From Bacteroidaceae bacterium (lineage in GTDB: Bacteria; Bacteroidota; Bacteroidia; Bacteroidales; Bacteroidaceae): a stretch of 64,000 nucleotides of DNA. Positions 13,889 through 21,521 of the stretch are shown in pieces. The position numbers and the translations under genes were made by a program. The first letter of the stretch is position 1. Each line of letters begins with the position of its first letter. The notes under the pieces were generated by a model that had not been told where the DNA came from, searched no databases, and saw only the letters and a program-made list of their open reading frames with translations. The stretch spans positions 16,494-80,493 of the forward strand of contig JAEEHP010000072.1 of the NCBI GenBank assembly GCA_016280855.1. Reading direction: 5' to 3'.

Positions 13889-14402
13889 GCATTCGGTCCT
13901 CGGGCTGCTAGTCCTGCCGCTCATCTTCGCGTGCAACGATGTATCCTGTCCGCTGAACAACACGGTGGCCAGCGTCTATGGCTTCTATGCCACGGCGCGA
14001 ACTGATGACGGCGGCTTTGCCCCAGGAGCTGCCATCACGATAGGCGACACGCTTACGATCAGGGCGCTGGGACCTGATACCGTGCTGGCCAATAGGCTTA
14101 TCGGCAAAGGCTCCGTGAGCCTGCCCGTCAGCTTCTACGAAGATGTCGATGTCCTGCAGTTTGCCTTCTACGACAAGAATGGCTTCAAGACTGCAGACAC
14201 CCTCTGGATCAGCAAGAAGAACACCCACCACTTCGATGACCCCTCCTGTGCCATACACATGTGGCACACCATCCTCGGCGTGCGTTCCACCCACCATCTC
14301 ATCGACAGCGTGATGATCAACGACCCCTCAGTCAACTACGACGGCAACGAGAACTTCCAGATCTATTTCTTCACCTCTAAGCCCACGAACGCAGATGAAT
14401 AG
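13860..14402 (+). CDS. DUF6452-like lipoprotein
   Basis: MTIRFLKRFKHSVLGLLVLPLIFACNDVSCPLNNTVASVYGFYA; overlaps the upstream CDS and is next to a DUF6048-like gene. Confidence 0.65.
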   Translation: MTIRFLKRFKHSVLGLLVLPLIFACNDVSCPLNNTVASVYGFYATARTDDGGFAPGAAITIGDTLTIRALGPDTVLANRLIGKGSVSLPVSFYEDVDVLQFAFYDKNGFKTADTLWISKKNTHHFDDPSCAIHMWHTILGVRSTHHLIDSVMINDPSVNYDGNENFQIYFFTSKPTNADE

Positions 14403-15168
14403 GTCGCTCTCCCTTTTACTCCTTTGCCTTGTGGCGCTCGTCTCGTCTGCGCGTCCCCACGTCGCTGCGGTCGATAGTTTACCCATCGACGTTCCCCCCG
14501 TTGACTCGCTTGCTACGGATTCCCTCACTACGGACACCCTCCACCTAGGCGATCTCGTGGATAAGGCCACGGGCAAGAAAAAGAAGAAGGAGGTTTATTT
14601 CCTCAACGGCGTTACCGTGGGTATCGACTTCGTGGGTTTGGGTATGAAACTCTTTGGCTCCGACTGGTCTAACGCTGAAGTCCTCGCCCGCATCAACCTC
14701 CTCGACAAGTTTTTCCCCATTGCTGAGCTCGGTATTGGTTCCGCCGACCACAGCGGCGCCGAGCTCGACAACCACTTCAAGGTCACAGCCCCCTATTTCC
14801 GTGCCGGCTTGGACTATAACATCAACAAGAAGCACAACGCCAACCGCCTGACCGTCGGTCTGCGTTACGGTTTCTCTTCCTATAAGTACGATATTGACTC
14901 GCCCGATCCTCTGGTTGATCCCTATTGGGGTGAGAGCCGCGAGCTTAAGCTCACCGGCCTCAGCGGCAACTGCCATTGGGCTGAAATCGTCGTCGGTCTC
15001 GAGACACGCCTCTGGACAATCATACACCTCGGCTGGGACATTCGTCTCAAGTTCCGCCTGAGCCAGAAGAAATCCGATGTCGGCATGCCTTGGTACATCC
15101 CTGGCTACGGTAAGAGCGACGGCGCCACTTGCTGGGGCGGCTCCTTCAAACTCCTCATTGATATTTAA
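14395..15168 (+). CDS. DUF6048-like outer-membrane-type protein
   Basis: Signal peptide then KKKKKEVYFLNGVTVGIDFVGLGMKLFGSDWSNAEVLARINLLDKFFPIAELGIG, beta-rich. Confidence 0.65.
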   Translation: MNRSLSLLLLCLVALVSSARPHVAAVDSLPIDVPPVDSLATDSLTTDTLHLGDLVDKATGKKKKKEVYFLNGVTVGIDFVGLGMKLFGSDWSNAEVLARINLLDKFFPIAELGIGSADHSGAELDNHFKVTAPYFRAGLDYNINKKHNANRLTVGLRYGFSSYKYDIDSPDPLVDPYWGESRELKLTGLSGNCHWAEIVVGLETRLWTIIHLGWDIRLKFRLSQKKSDVGMPWYIPGYGKSDGATCWGGSFKLLIDI

Positions 15169-15170
15169 AA

Positions 15171-15250
15171 GCCCCTCTCTAACTCTCCCCGTTGGGGCGA
15201 GGACTACCTTGCGGTTGAGAATTCAAAAGTTCAAGAGCCGTAGAGGGGCC
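15171..15250 (+). repeat. REP-like palindromic intergenic element (gcccctct...agaggggc outer arms; ctcccc-gttg-gggcgag inner)
   Basis: gcccctctctaactctccccgttggggcgaggact... ending in gtagaggggcctttc. Shares gcccctctcta[at]ctccccc?gt[tg]gggg with 19929-19995. Confidence 0.75.
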
Positions 15251-15260
15251 TTTCACTTTT

Positions 15261-15318
15261 CCGCTCTCCGCTCTCAACTCTCAACTTTCAACTTTCAACT
15301 CTCAACTTTCAACTCTCC
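15261..15318 (+). repeat. Heptanucleotide tract of the same word family as 12860-12937
   Basis: ctctcaactctcaactttcaactttcaactctcaactttcaactctcc abutting ATG 15319. Confidence 0.95.
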
Positions 15319-16395
15319 ATGACCGATCCACTCAATCCCATTCAACCTGACGAGACTAAGTACGAACCCCTTACGCCTGCTGATCGTCCTAAGAGTCAGT
15401 GGCGCCGTTGGCATATACCCGTGCTCGTCTTCTTAGCCATAGCCTCCTATCTGATTGTCACCAAACAAAATAAAGTCCCTTACCAGACAGCAGAAGGCGC
15501 CATTTTCGGCACCTTCTACCATCTTACCTACCAGTCGCGTGATGATCTGCAGGCTGGCGTCGAAGCCGAGCTCCTTCGTGTTGACAGCAGTCTCTCCATG
15601 TTCAATCCATCGAGCATCATCAGCCGCGTCAATCGCGACGAGGACGTTGAGGTTGACAGCCTCTTCCGCACCGTCTTCACCCTCGCCCAGCAGGTCAGCG
15701 CAGCCACCGGTGGAGCCTTCGACATTACCGTCGCTCCCCTCGTCAATGCCTGGGGCTTTGGCTTCAAGAACGGAGAGCTGCCCGATAGTGCGCAGGTGGA
15801 CAGCCTCCGTCAGCTTGTGGGCTATCAGCACATCCGTCTGCTTGACAACAACCATATCGAGAAGGACACCCCCGGCATCGTCCTTGACTGCTCTGCCGTG
15901 GCCAAGGGCTTCGGCGTTGATGTTGTCACCAACTACCTGCGCCGTCAGGGCATTGAGAATTTCATGGTTGAAATTGGCGGTGAAGTCGTCGTCAGCGGTG
16001 TGAATCCTAAGGGCAAGCCGTGGCGTGTAGGCGTCAACAAAGCAGCTGACGACCCGACGAGTACCAATCAGGAGTTGGCCACCGTCCTCAACCTCACCGA
16101 TCGCGCCATGGCCACCAGCGGCAACTACCGCAACTACTACACCACCAACGATGGACGACGCGTAGCTCACACCATAGACCCCTCCTCGGGTTATCCCGTG
16201 CAGCACTCCCTGCTCTCCGCCACCGTTCTGGCGCCCACTTGTGCCGAGGCTGACGCTTTCGCCACCTCCTTCATGGTCATGGGCATCGATTCCGCCCGCA
16301 CCATCCTCACTCGTCATCCCGAGCTTCAAGTCTTCTTCATCTACGACTCCCTCGGCACCAACCTCACCTTCTCTACTATTCGGGAAGAATCATAG
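15319..16395 (+). CDS. FAD:protein FMN transferase (ApbE family)
   Basis: FGTFYHLTYQSRDDLQAGVEAELLRVDSSLSMFNPSSIISRVNRDE...FDITVAPLVNAWGFG...IVLDCSAVAKGFGVDVV...VEIGGEVVVSG. Confidence 0.93.
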   Translation: MTDPLNPIQPDETKYEPLTPADRPKSQWRRWHIPVLVFLAIASYLIVTKQNKVPYQTAEGAIFGTFYHLTYQSRDDLQAGVEAELLRVDSSLSMFNPSSIISRVNRDEDVEVDSLFRTVFTLAQQVSAATGGAFDITVAPLVNAWGFGFKNGELPDSAQVDSLRQLVGYQHIRLLDNNHIEKDTPGIVLDCSAVAKGFGVDVVTNYLRRQGIENFMVEIGGEVVVSGVNPKGKPWRVGVNKAADDPTSTNQELATVLNLTDRAMATSGNYRNYYTTNDGRRVAHTIDPSSGYPVQHSLLSATVLAPTCAEADAFATSFMVMGIDSARTILTRHPELQVFFIYDSLGTNLTFSTIREES

Positions 16396-16459
16396 GCATT
16401 GCTATTTTGGTCTTGATAGTCTATGCCCTCTATTTATTTGGATGATAACGACATTTTTA

Positions 16460-16777
16460 ATGGAAAAGGCTAAGTTTTGGGTGGACTTCTGCTTGGAGGC
16501 AGATGATGAATATGGTGACGGGCATGTGTGTCACCGTTACGGGTTCGGGATAGAACTCACGGACGAAGAGTTTGAGGAGTTGTATCAGGTGTGTTACGAT
16601 AAGTTCGAGGTGAACGGCTGGAGCACCGTCTGGGAGGGGCATGAGGCGTTGTATGACAAGATAGACGATGCGGCGCGTTACGCTCTCGACAAGCATCTGG
16701 AGAATGAGGATCCTGTCTATCGGAACCCGCTGGATGTGCTGTGGGAACTGTCACAGGAAACGATCGATGCATTCTAA
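16460..16777 (+). CDS. Hypothetical acidic protein
   Basis: MEKAKFWVDFCLEADDEYGDGHVCHRYGFGIELTDEEFEELYQVCYDKFEVNGW...; good codon pattern, no family recognised. Confidence 0.6.
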   Translation: MEKAKFWVDFCLEADDEYGDGHVCHRYGFGIELTDEEFEELYQVCYDKFEVNGWSTVWEGHEALYDKIDDAARYALDKHLENEDPVYRNPLDVLWELSQETIDAF

Positions 16778-16803
16778 ACTTACTTTGATTTCAACCGCAC
16801 ATG

Positions 16804-16832
16804 TCATCGCCCTGTCCCAATAGGGGCGATGA
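16804..16832. other. Hairpin tcatcgccc...gggcgatga
   Basis: 9-bp perfect arms with an 11-nt loop downstream of 16777. Confidence 0.6.
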
Positions 16833-17042
16833 GTTTATCGCGCAGACAGAATGTGAATTTTCGTCTGAATTCCATCTTTTATCCATTTTGGATAATCTTT
16901 TTTGGATAATTATTGTGTGGTTTCTACTCTACGACGACATTCTTGAAGGTCGTGGACAAAAGCCTAAAGGGTTTGCGGAAAAAGCCTTAAGGGTGTTGGC
17001 GGAAACCGTTGAGGGTTCCAAGTGAGGTAAGGCTCCAAAAAG

Positions 17043-17147
17043 TTCTTCGCAAGTGAAGCGATCAGAGACCAAGCAGAAAGTACTTGAAGGGTCAAGCGAC
17101 CAAGGTCGAGCGCTTCGAAGTATCGAAGCGAGCAAGCTCGAGCGGAA
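17043..17147. repeat. Palindrome-rich intergenic repeat (TTCGCAAG[CT]GAAGCGA.C..., GCGACCAAGGTCGAGCG)
   Basis: Shares ttcttcgcaag[ct]gaagcga[ct]cagag with 3598-3637, followed by gcgaccaaggtcgagcgcttcgaagtatcgaagcgagcaagctcgagcgg. Confidence 0.75.
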
Positions 17148-17185
17148 TTTTCAGGTTTCAGGTAAGGAAAAAAATATTTTGTTCA

Positions 17186-17245
17186 AAACAGACTACAGAC
17201 TACAGCGCAGGGGAATCCATTGCCGCTGTAGTCTGTAGTCTGTTT
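17186..17245. repeat. 22-bp perfect inverted repeat whose arms are heptad repeats (agactac)
   Basis: aaacagactacagactacagcg (17186-17207) and cgctgtagtctgtagtctgttt (17224-17245), 16-nt loop. Confidence 0.92.
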
Positions 17246-17255
17246 GTGATAAAAT

Positions 17256-17339
17256 TTATTTTTCCTCGGTTCCTTTGGCTTTTGGTGAATTAACAACAAC
17301 AAAGATAGTTCTACCGTCAACAGGGCGGGTGATGCGTAG
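17256..17339 (-). pseudogene. C-terminal coding remnant (LRITRPVDGRTIFVVVNSPKAKGTEEK*)
   Basis: Coherent peptide ending at a stop (17256-17258). The frame is closed upstream by a stop two codons before the first listed residue. Confidence 0.35.
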
Positions 17340-17565
17340 GCATTAGAATGATGTGCTTGTCTTTATATAGAGAATAAACAGAGGGAACGGTGTTCTGCCG
17401 TTTAACATGCAGTTGTATCGCATATCGTGAAGATTCGTCGGCAGGATAGGCTATCGAGAGCCATGAATAATCTTCTAACGGTGTAGGTTGTTCGCTCGCG
17501 ACCGAACAACTTACACCATTGAACGTTCATGTTTCGACGTTAGGACGTTCCGGTGCTAGCGGCTG

Positions 17566-17609
17566 TTCGTTATAGCAGCACCCGTCATTCGTTATGGCAG
17601 CACCCGTCA
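17566..17609 (+). repeat. Tandem 22-bp direct repeat (2 copies plus partial third)
   Basis: ttcgttatagcagcacccgtca / ttcgttatggcagcacccgtca / ttcgtgcta. Confidence 0.9.
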
Positions 17610-17779
17610 TTCGTGCTAACTCATCACTCTTTATTTTATATTCATACGAAAATATAATGAAAATTCATACACTAATACACTCTTCTATATTTAATGCATT
17701 GTATTTCAGTATTATAATATCGGAAAATTTAGTGTATTTTGGGGTGTATTTTTGAGTGTAAAAGTGTATATTCTGGTAA

Positions 17780-17890
17780 CTCAAGTATCTGGAGTTAAAG
17801 GAGTTCTTGAAAGTAGCAGGAAGCATTATAGACAAGGAGCTCTTCAAGAAGTTAGATAACGGATATTTGATAGGAGTAGTCAGAGTATAA
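17780..17890 (+). pseudogene. C-terminal coding remnant (LKYLELKEFLKVAGSIIDKELFKKLDNGYLIGVVRV*)
   Basis: Hand translation gives a coherent 36-aa peptide ending at TAA 17888-17890. The upstream in-frame codon is a stop (TAA). Confidence 0.35.
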
Positions 17891-17990
17891 AAAAGGTTTT
17901 ATTCATGTTCGTATAGCACATTTCGCGAACAAAGATAAGAAAAAAATGATTTGATTGGTCTTTAATTATCATTTTATTACTATCTTTGCC

Positions 17991-17998
17991 GCGAATTA
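17991..17998 (+). promoter_or_regulatory. Bacteroidetes -7 element (TATCTTTG)
   Basis: TATCTTTG 13 bp before the ATG at 18012. Confidence 0.45.
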
Positions 17999-18011
17999 GA
18001 AGTTTTCGCTT

Positions 18012-19349
18012 ATGAATATCAAGGAAATCCTTCGCCGCTATTTTGATTTGCGTGCAGACAAGGTTGACGAGGAGCAGACGATTGCAAATATACGTGCTGA
18101 CGCCTCGTTCCGCGGCGCTCAACTGTGGGTTCTCATCTTCGCCATCTTCATCGCTTCGCTGGGCTTGAACGTCAATTCGACGGCAGTCATTATCGGCGCG
18201 ATGCTCATCTCGCCCCTCATGGGACCTATCGTGGGTATGGGTCTTGCTGTCGGTATCAACGACCTTGACCTGCTGCGTGTTTCGGCAAAGAATTTCGCTG
18301 TTGCCACCCTCTTCAGCGTGGCTACGGCTACGGTCTATTTTCTTCTGTCGCCCTATCGTGAGCTGCAGAGCGAGTTGCTGGCTCGCACTTCTCCGACGCT
18401 TTACGACGTGCTTATCGCCTTCTTCGGCGGTGCGGCAGGCATCGTGGCAATCGCCACCGGCGGCAAAGGAAATGTCATCCCCGGCGTGGCTATCGCTACG
18501 GCACTCATGCCGCCGCTGTGCACGGCGGGCTACGGATTGGCCACGGGACAATGGGTTTATTTCCTTGGCGCTTTCTACCTGTTTTTCATCAACACCGTGT
18601 TCATCGCCGGAGCCACTTTTCTGGGTGTGCGTCTGATGCAATTCAAGGTTCATCAGGAGGTTAATAAGGAGCGTGCCGTGCGTGCGCGGCGGATGTTTAT
18701 GTTTCTCGTTGTGCTGACCCTCGTTCCAGCGGGCTTCATGACTTTCTCGCTGGTTCGCCGAAGTCTTTTCGAGCAGCGCTTAGCCAGCTTCACGGAGGCT
18801 GAACTCTCGTGGCCCGGCACGCAGATTCTTTCGCGAAGCGCCGACCGCGACGCCTGTACCATCAGCGTGGCGGTGATCGGTCGCGAGGTGGAGGCCGAGC
18901 AGATTGAGACGGCTCGCGAACGCCTGTCGGAATATGGTTTGGCGGACTATGAGCTGAACGTCGTGCAAGGCACGCAGAGCGACAGCCTCACCCACCTGTT
19001 AGGCGAGTTGCAGCATTCTAAAACGGACCTCACTCGCACGACCTTGCAGCAGAACCAGCAGATTCGAACCCTCGAGGTGGCTCTGGACGACTATCAGCGC
19101 CTCAACCGCCTGGCTGAGCAGCTGCGCCCCGAGCTGCGTGCGTTGTATCCCGACGTGGCAGCTATCAGTCTGGCACGCACGACGGAGGTGCTCACCGACA
19201 CCGCCGCCGCCGATGGCGGCACGCCACTGACGATGGCTGTCGTGACGCTGGCTGACGGCAAGCGCCTCGATGCAGAGCAAGGCCGGCGTCTCGAAGAATG
19301 GCTGGAGGCCCGAGTGGAAGCTGACACGCTGGCGCTGGTGGTACGATGA
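18012..19349 (+). CDS. DUF389 (TIGR00341-like) multispanning membrane protein
   Basis: IFIASLGLNVNSTAVIIGAMLISPLMGPIVGMGLAVGINDLDLL...GGKGNVIPGVAIATALMPPLCTAGYGLATG. Confidence 0.9.
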   Translation: MNIKEILRRYFDLRADKVDEEQTIANIRADASFRGAQLWVLIFAIFIASLGLNVNSTAVIIGAMLISPLMGPIVGMGLAVGINDLDLLRVSAKNFAVATLFSVATATVYFLLSPYRELQSELLARTSPTLYDVLIAFFGGAAGIVAIATGGKGNVIPGVAIATALMPPLCTAGYGLATGQWVYFLGAFYLFFINTVFIAGATFLGVRLMQFKVHQEVNKERAVRARRMFMFLVVLTLVPAGFMTFSLVRRSLFEQRLASFTEAELSWPGTQILSRSADRDACTISVAVIGREVEAEQIETARERLSEYGLADYELNVVQGTQSDSLTHLLGELQHSKTDLTRTTLQQNQQIRTLEVALDDYQRLNRLAEQLRPELRALYPDVAAISLARTTEVLTDTAAADGGTPLTMAVVTLADGKRLDAEQGRRLEEWLEARVEADTLALVVR

Positions 19350-19359
19350 CGAAGACAAT

Positions 19360-19462
19360 GGAAAGTGAAAAGTGAAAAGTGAAAGAGTGAAAAGTGAAAA
19401 ATAAAAGTAACGTTGTAACGAAGACTAAAACGAAAACTATAACGAAAACGAAAACTTAAATA
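19360..19462 (+). repeat. A-rich heptad/hexad tract (gtgaaaa, then cgaaaac words) before queF
   Basis: ggaaagtgaaaagtgaaaagtgaaagagtgaaaagtgaaaaataaaagtaacg...cgaaaactataacgaaaacgaaaac. Confidence 0.85.
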
Positions 19463-19465
19463 TTT

Positions 19466-19927
19466 ATGCAAGAAAGAGAAAAAGAAGGATTGACAGCTCT
19501 TGGACGCAAGACGGAGTATAAGAGCGACTACGCTCCCGAAGTGCTGGAAACATTTGTGAATAAGCACCCAGACAATGACTATTGGGTGCGCTTCAACTGT
19601 CCTGAGTTCACGAGCCTGTGTCCCATCACGGGTCAGCCTGACTTCGCGGAGATCCGCATCAACTACTTGCCCGGCGAGCGGATGGTGGAGTCGAAGAGCT
19701 TGAAGCTGTACCTGTTCAGCTTCCGCAACCATGGCGATTTCCATGAGGACTGCGTGAACAAGATCATGAAGGACTTGATCAAGCTGATGGATCCCAAGTA
19801 CATCGAGGTCATCGGGCTGTTCACGCCCCGTGGCGGCATAAGCATCTATCCTTACGCCAACTACGGTCGTCCGGGTACGAAATATGAGGAAATGGCCAAT
19901 TACAGGCTGCTGCACCACGACTTGTAA
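19466..19927 (+). CDS. queF: NADPH-dependent 7-cyano-7-deazaguanine reductase QueF
   Basis: [57 protein letters not shown]. Confidence 0.95.
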   Translation: MQEREKEGLTALGRKTEYKSDYAPEVLETFVNKHPDNDYWVRFNCPEFTSLCPITGQPDFAEIRINYLPGERMVESKSLKLYLFSFRNHGDFHEDCVNKIMKDLIKLMDPKYIEVIGLFTPRGGISIYPYANYGRPGTKYEEMANYRLLHHDL

Positions 19928-19928
19928 A

Positions 19929-19995
19929 GAAGCCCCTCTCTATCTTCCCCCGTGGGGAAGCCCCTCTCTATCTCCCCCCGTGGGGGGGAGGACTC
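19929..19995. repeat. Two tandem REP-like units (agcccctctctatct[tc]cccccgtgggg)
   Basis: agcccctctctatcttcccccgtgggga / agcccctctctatctccccccgtgggggggaggact. Confidence 0.85.
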
Positions 19996-20030
19996 AAGTC
20001 CTATGGAAAGTTGCGTGTTGCGGACGGTTT

Positions 20031-20675
20031 TTAGAGGTAGGGATTGTTGGTTCGTTCGGTGAGCACGTCGGTCTGCGGTCCGTGGCCCGGATAGACGATG
20101 ACGTCGTCGGGCAGTTCCTTCAGCAGCTGATGAAGCGCCTTGATGAGATCCCAATGGTTGCCGCCGGGGAAGTCTGTGCGTCCGATGCTCATGCGGAAGA
20201 GACTGTCGCCGGAGAACAGGACGCGCTCCTCCTTGCAGTAGTAGCATACGCCGCCGGGAGTGTGGCCGGGTGTGGCGATGACGGAAAGGGCATGCGTGCC
20301 GAAGCGGACGATGGTGTCGGGCGTGATGGCGTCGCCGGTAGGACCCGTGGCACAATTCATGGCATAACCTCCGAGGATGCCGCGCATCTGACCTTCAACG
20401 TTGTTGAACAGCGGCAGGTCGCCCTCCGGACAGCGGGCGGCAAGGCCGTAGCGCTCATGCAGGAAGGCAGCACCCCAGAGATGGTCGAAATGAGCGTGCG
20501 TGAGAAGGTGCGCCACGGGGTGCAACTCATTGATGTCGAGGTAGTCTGAGATGGTTGCCCGCTCTTCGTCGTAGAGCGCGCCGCAGTCGATGATGACAGC
20601 TTCGTGCGTCTCGTCGCTGACGACATAGCAGTTCGTGCCGAGTGGATTGAACGTGAAGGCCTTGATGGTAAGCAT
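20031..20675 (-). CDS. MBL-fold metallo-hydrolase (glyoxalase II-like)
   Basis: LLTHAHFDHLWGAAFL, VIATPGHTPGGVCYY, LFSGDSLFRMSIGRTDFPGG, VYPGHGPQTDVLTE. Confidence 0.92.
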   Translation of the reverse strand: MLTIKAFTFNPLGTNCYVVSDETHEAVIIDCGALYDEERATISDYLDINELHPVAHLLTHAHFDHLWGAAFLHERYGLAARCPEGDLPLFNNVEGQMRGILGGYAMNCATGPTGDAITPDTIVRFGTHALSVIATPGHTPGGVCYYCKEERVLFSGDSLFRMSIGRTDFPGGNHWDLIKALHQLLKELPDDVIVYPGHGPQTDVLTERTNNPYL

Positions 20676-20731
20676 GGAGGAATGGAGGAATGAAGAATGA
20701 GGAATGAAGAATGAAGAATGAAGAATGAAAA
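20676..20731 (-). repeat. gaatgaa heptad tract directly upstream of the MBL gene start
   Basis: ggaggaatggaggaatgaagaatgaggaatgaagaatgaagaatgaagaatgaaaa. Confidence 0.92.
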
Positions 20732-20824
20732 AGACTGCGATTAAGCGAGAGGAGAGTCAAGCTCGCTTGAACTATCCCGAGCGTGAGCAGGCTCGACCGA
20801 AGGTCAATGATGATTGATGATTGA

Positions 20825-21514
20825 TTAGAGCTGGACGTAAACGACTTTCTTGGTTTGGAAATACTCTTCCTGGAAGAAGTCGGAGAGGGGCGTGATGAGC
20901 TTCTCGCCGCGGACGGCTGCTGCCTCGTGCTCCAGTTCGCCGCCCTTGAGGGCGATGAGCCCGTTGGGGAGGGCATTGCCGGCATTGGGGTTCTGTGCGA
21001 TGTGCGGTCGGCTGATCTTGACCAAGTCGGCCAGCGGCATGACGGCACGGCTGACGACGAAGTCAAAGCGTGCGGGCTGCACGCCTTCAGCAGGAACGGT
21101 CTCCTCGTCGCGCTTGGCCTTTTTCGGACTCTTCGCGTATTTAATCTCCTCGGCACGGGCGTGTTGAGTAGTTACGTTCTGCAGTCCGAGGGCTTCGATG
21201 ACCTCGTTGCACACACGAATCTTCTTGCCTATGGAATCGACGAGATGGAAGTGCACTTCGGGAAACATAATCGCCAACGGGATGCCGGGGAAGCCACCGC
21301 CGGTGCCGAGGTCCATCACGCGAGTGCCGGGACGGAAACGGATGATCTCGGCGATGCCCAACGAGTGGAGCACGTGGTGCTCGTAGAGGTTGTCGATATC
21401 CTTGCGACTGATGACGTTGATCTTGGCGTTCCAGTCGTGGTATAGTGCATCGAGGGCGGCGAAGCGGTCGAGCTGTTCGGCGGTGAGGGTGGGGAAGTAG
21501 TGGGAGATAATCAT
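20825..21514 (-). CDS. rsmG: 16S rRNA (guanine527-N7)-methyltransferase RsmG
   Basis: NAKINVISRKDIDNLYEHHVLHSLGIAEII...VMDLGTGGGFPGIPLAIMFPEVHFHLVDSIGKKI...VVSRAVMPLADLV. Confidence 0.94.
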   Translation of the reverse strand: MIISHYFPTLTAEQLDRFAALDALYHDWNAKINVISRKDIDNLYEHHVLHSLGIAEIIRFRPGTRVMDLGTGGGFPGIPLAIMFPEVHFHLVDSIGKKIRVCNEVIEALGLQNVTTQHARAEEIKYAKSPKKAKRDEETVPAEGVQPARFDFVVSRAVMPLADLVKISRPHIAQNPNAGNALPNGLIALKGGELEHEAAAVRGEKLITPLSDFFQEEYFQTKKVVYVQL

Positions 21515-21521
21515 GACGAGT

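Noticed and set aside
16801-17025. 74-aa ORF with one hydrophobic stretch (LLSILDNLFWIIIVWFLLYDD)
   Set aside because: Its start overlaps a hairpin and the C-terminus runs into repeat DNA; could be a small membrane protein but support is insufficient.
17560-17620. Possible CRISPR (tandem 22-bp units)
   Set aside because: Units are directly adjacent with no spacers and no cas genes nearby.
17250-17990. tRNA or small RNA gene in the long intergenic region
   Set aside because: No cloverleaf or known riboswitch pattern found by eye; Infernal/tRNAscan-SE would be decisive.
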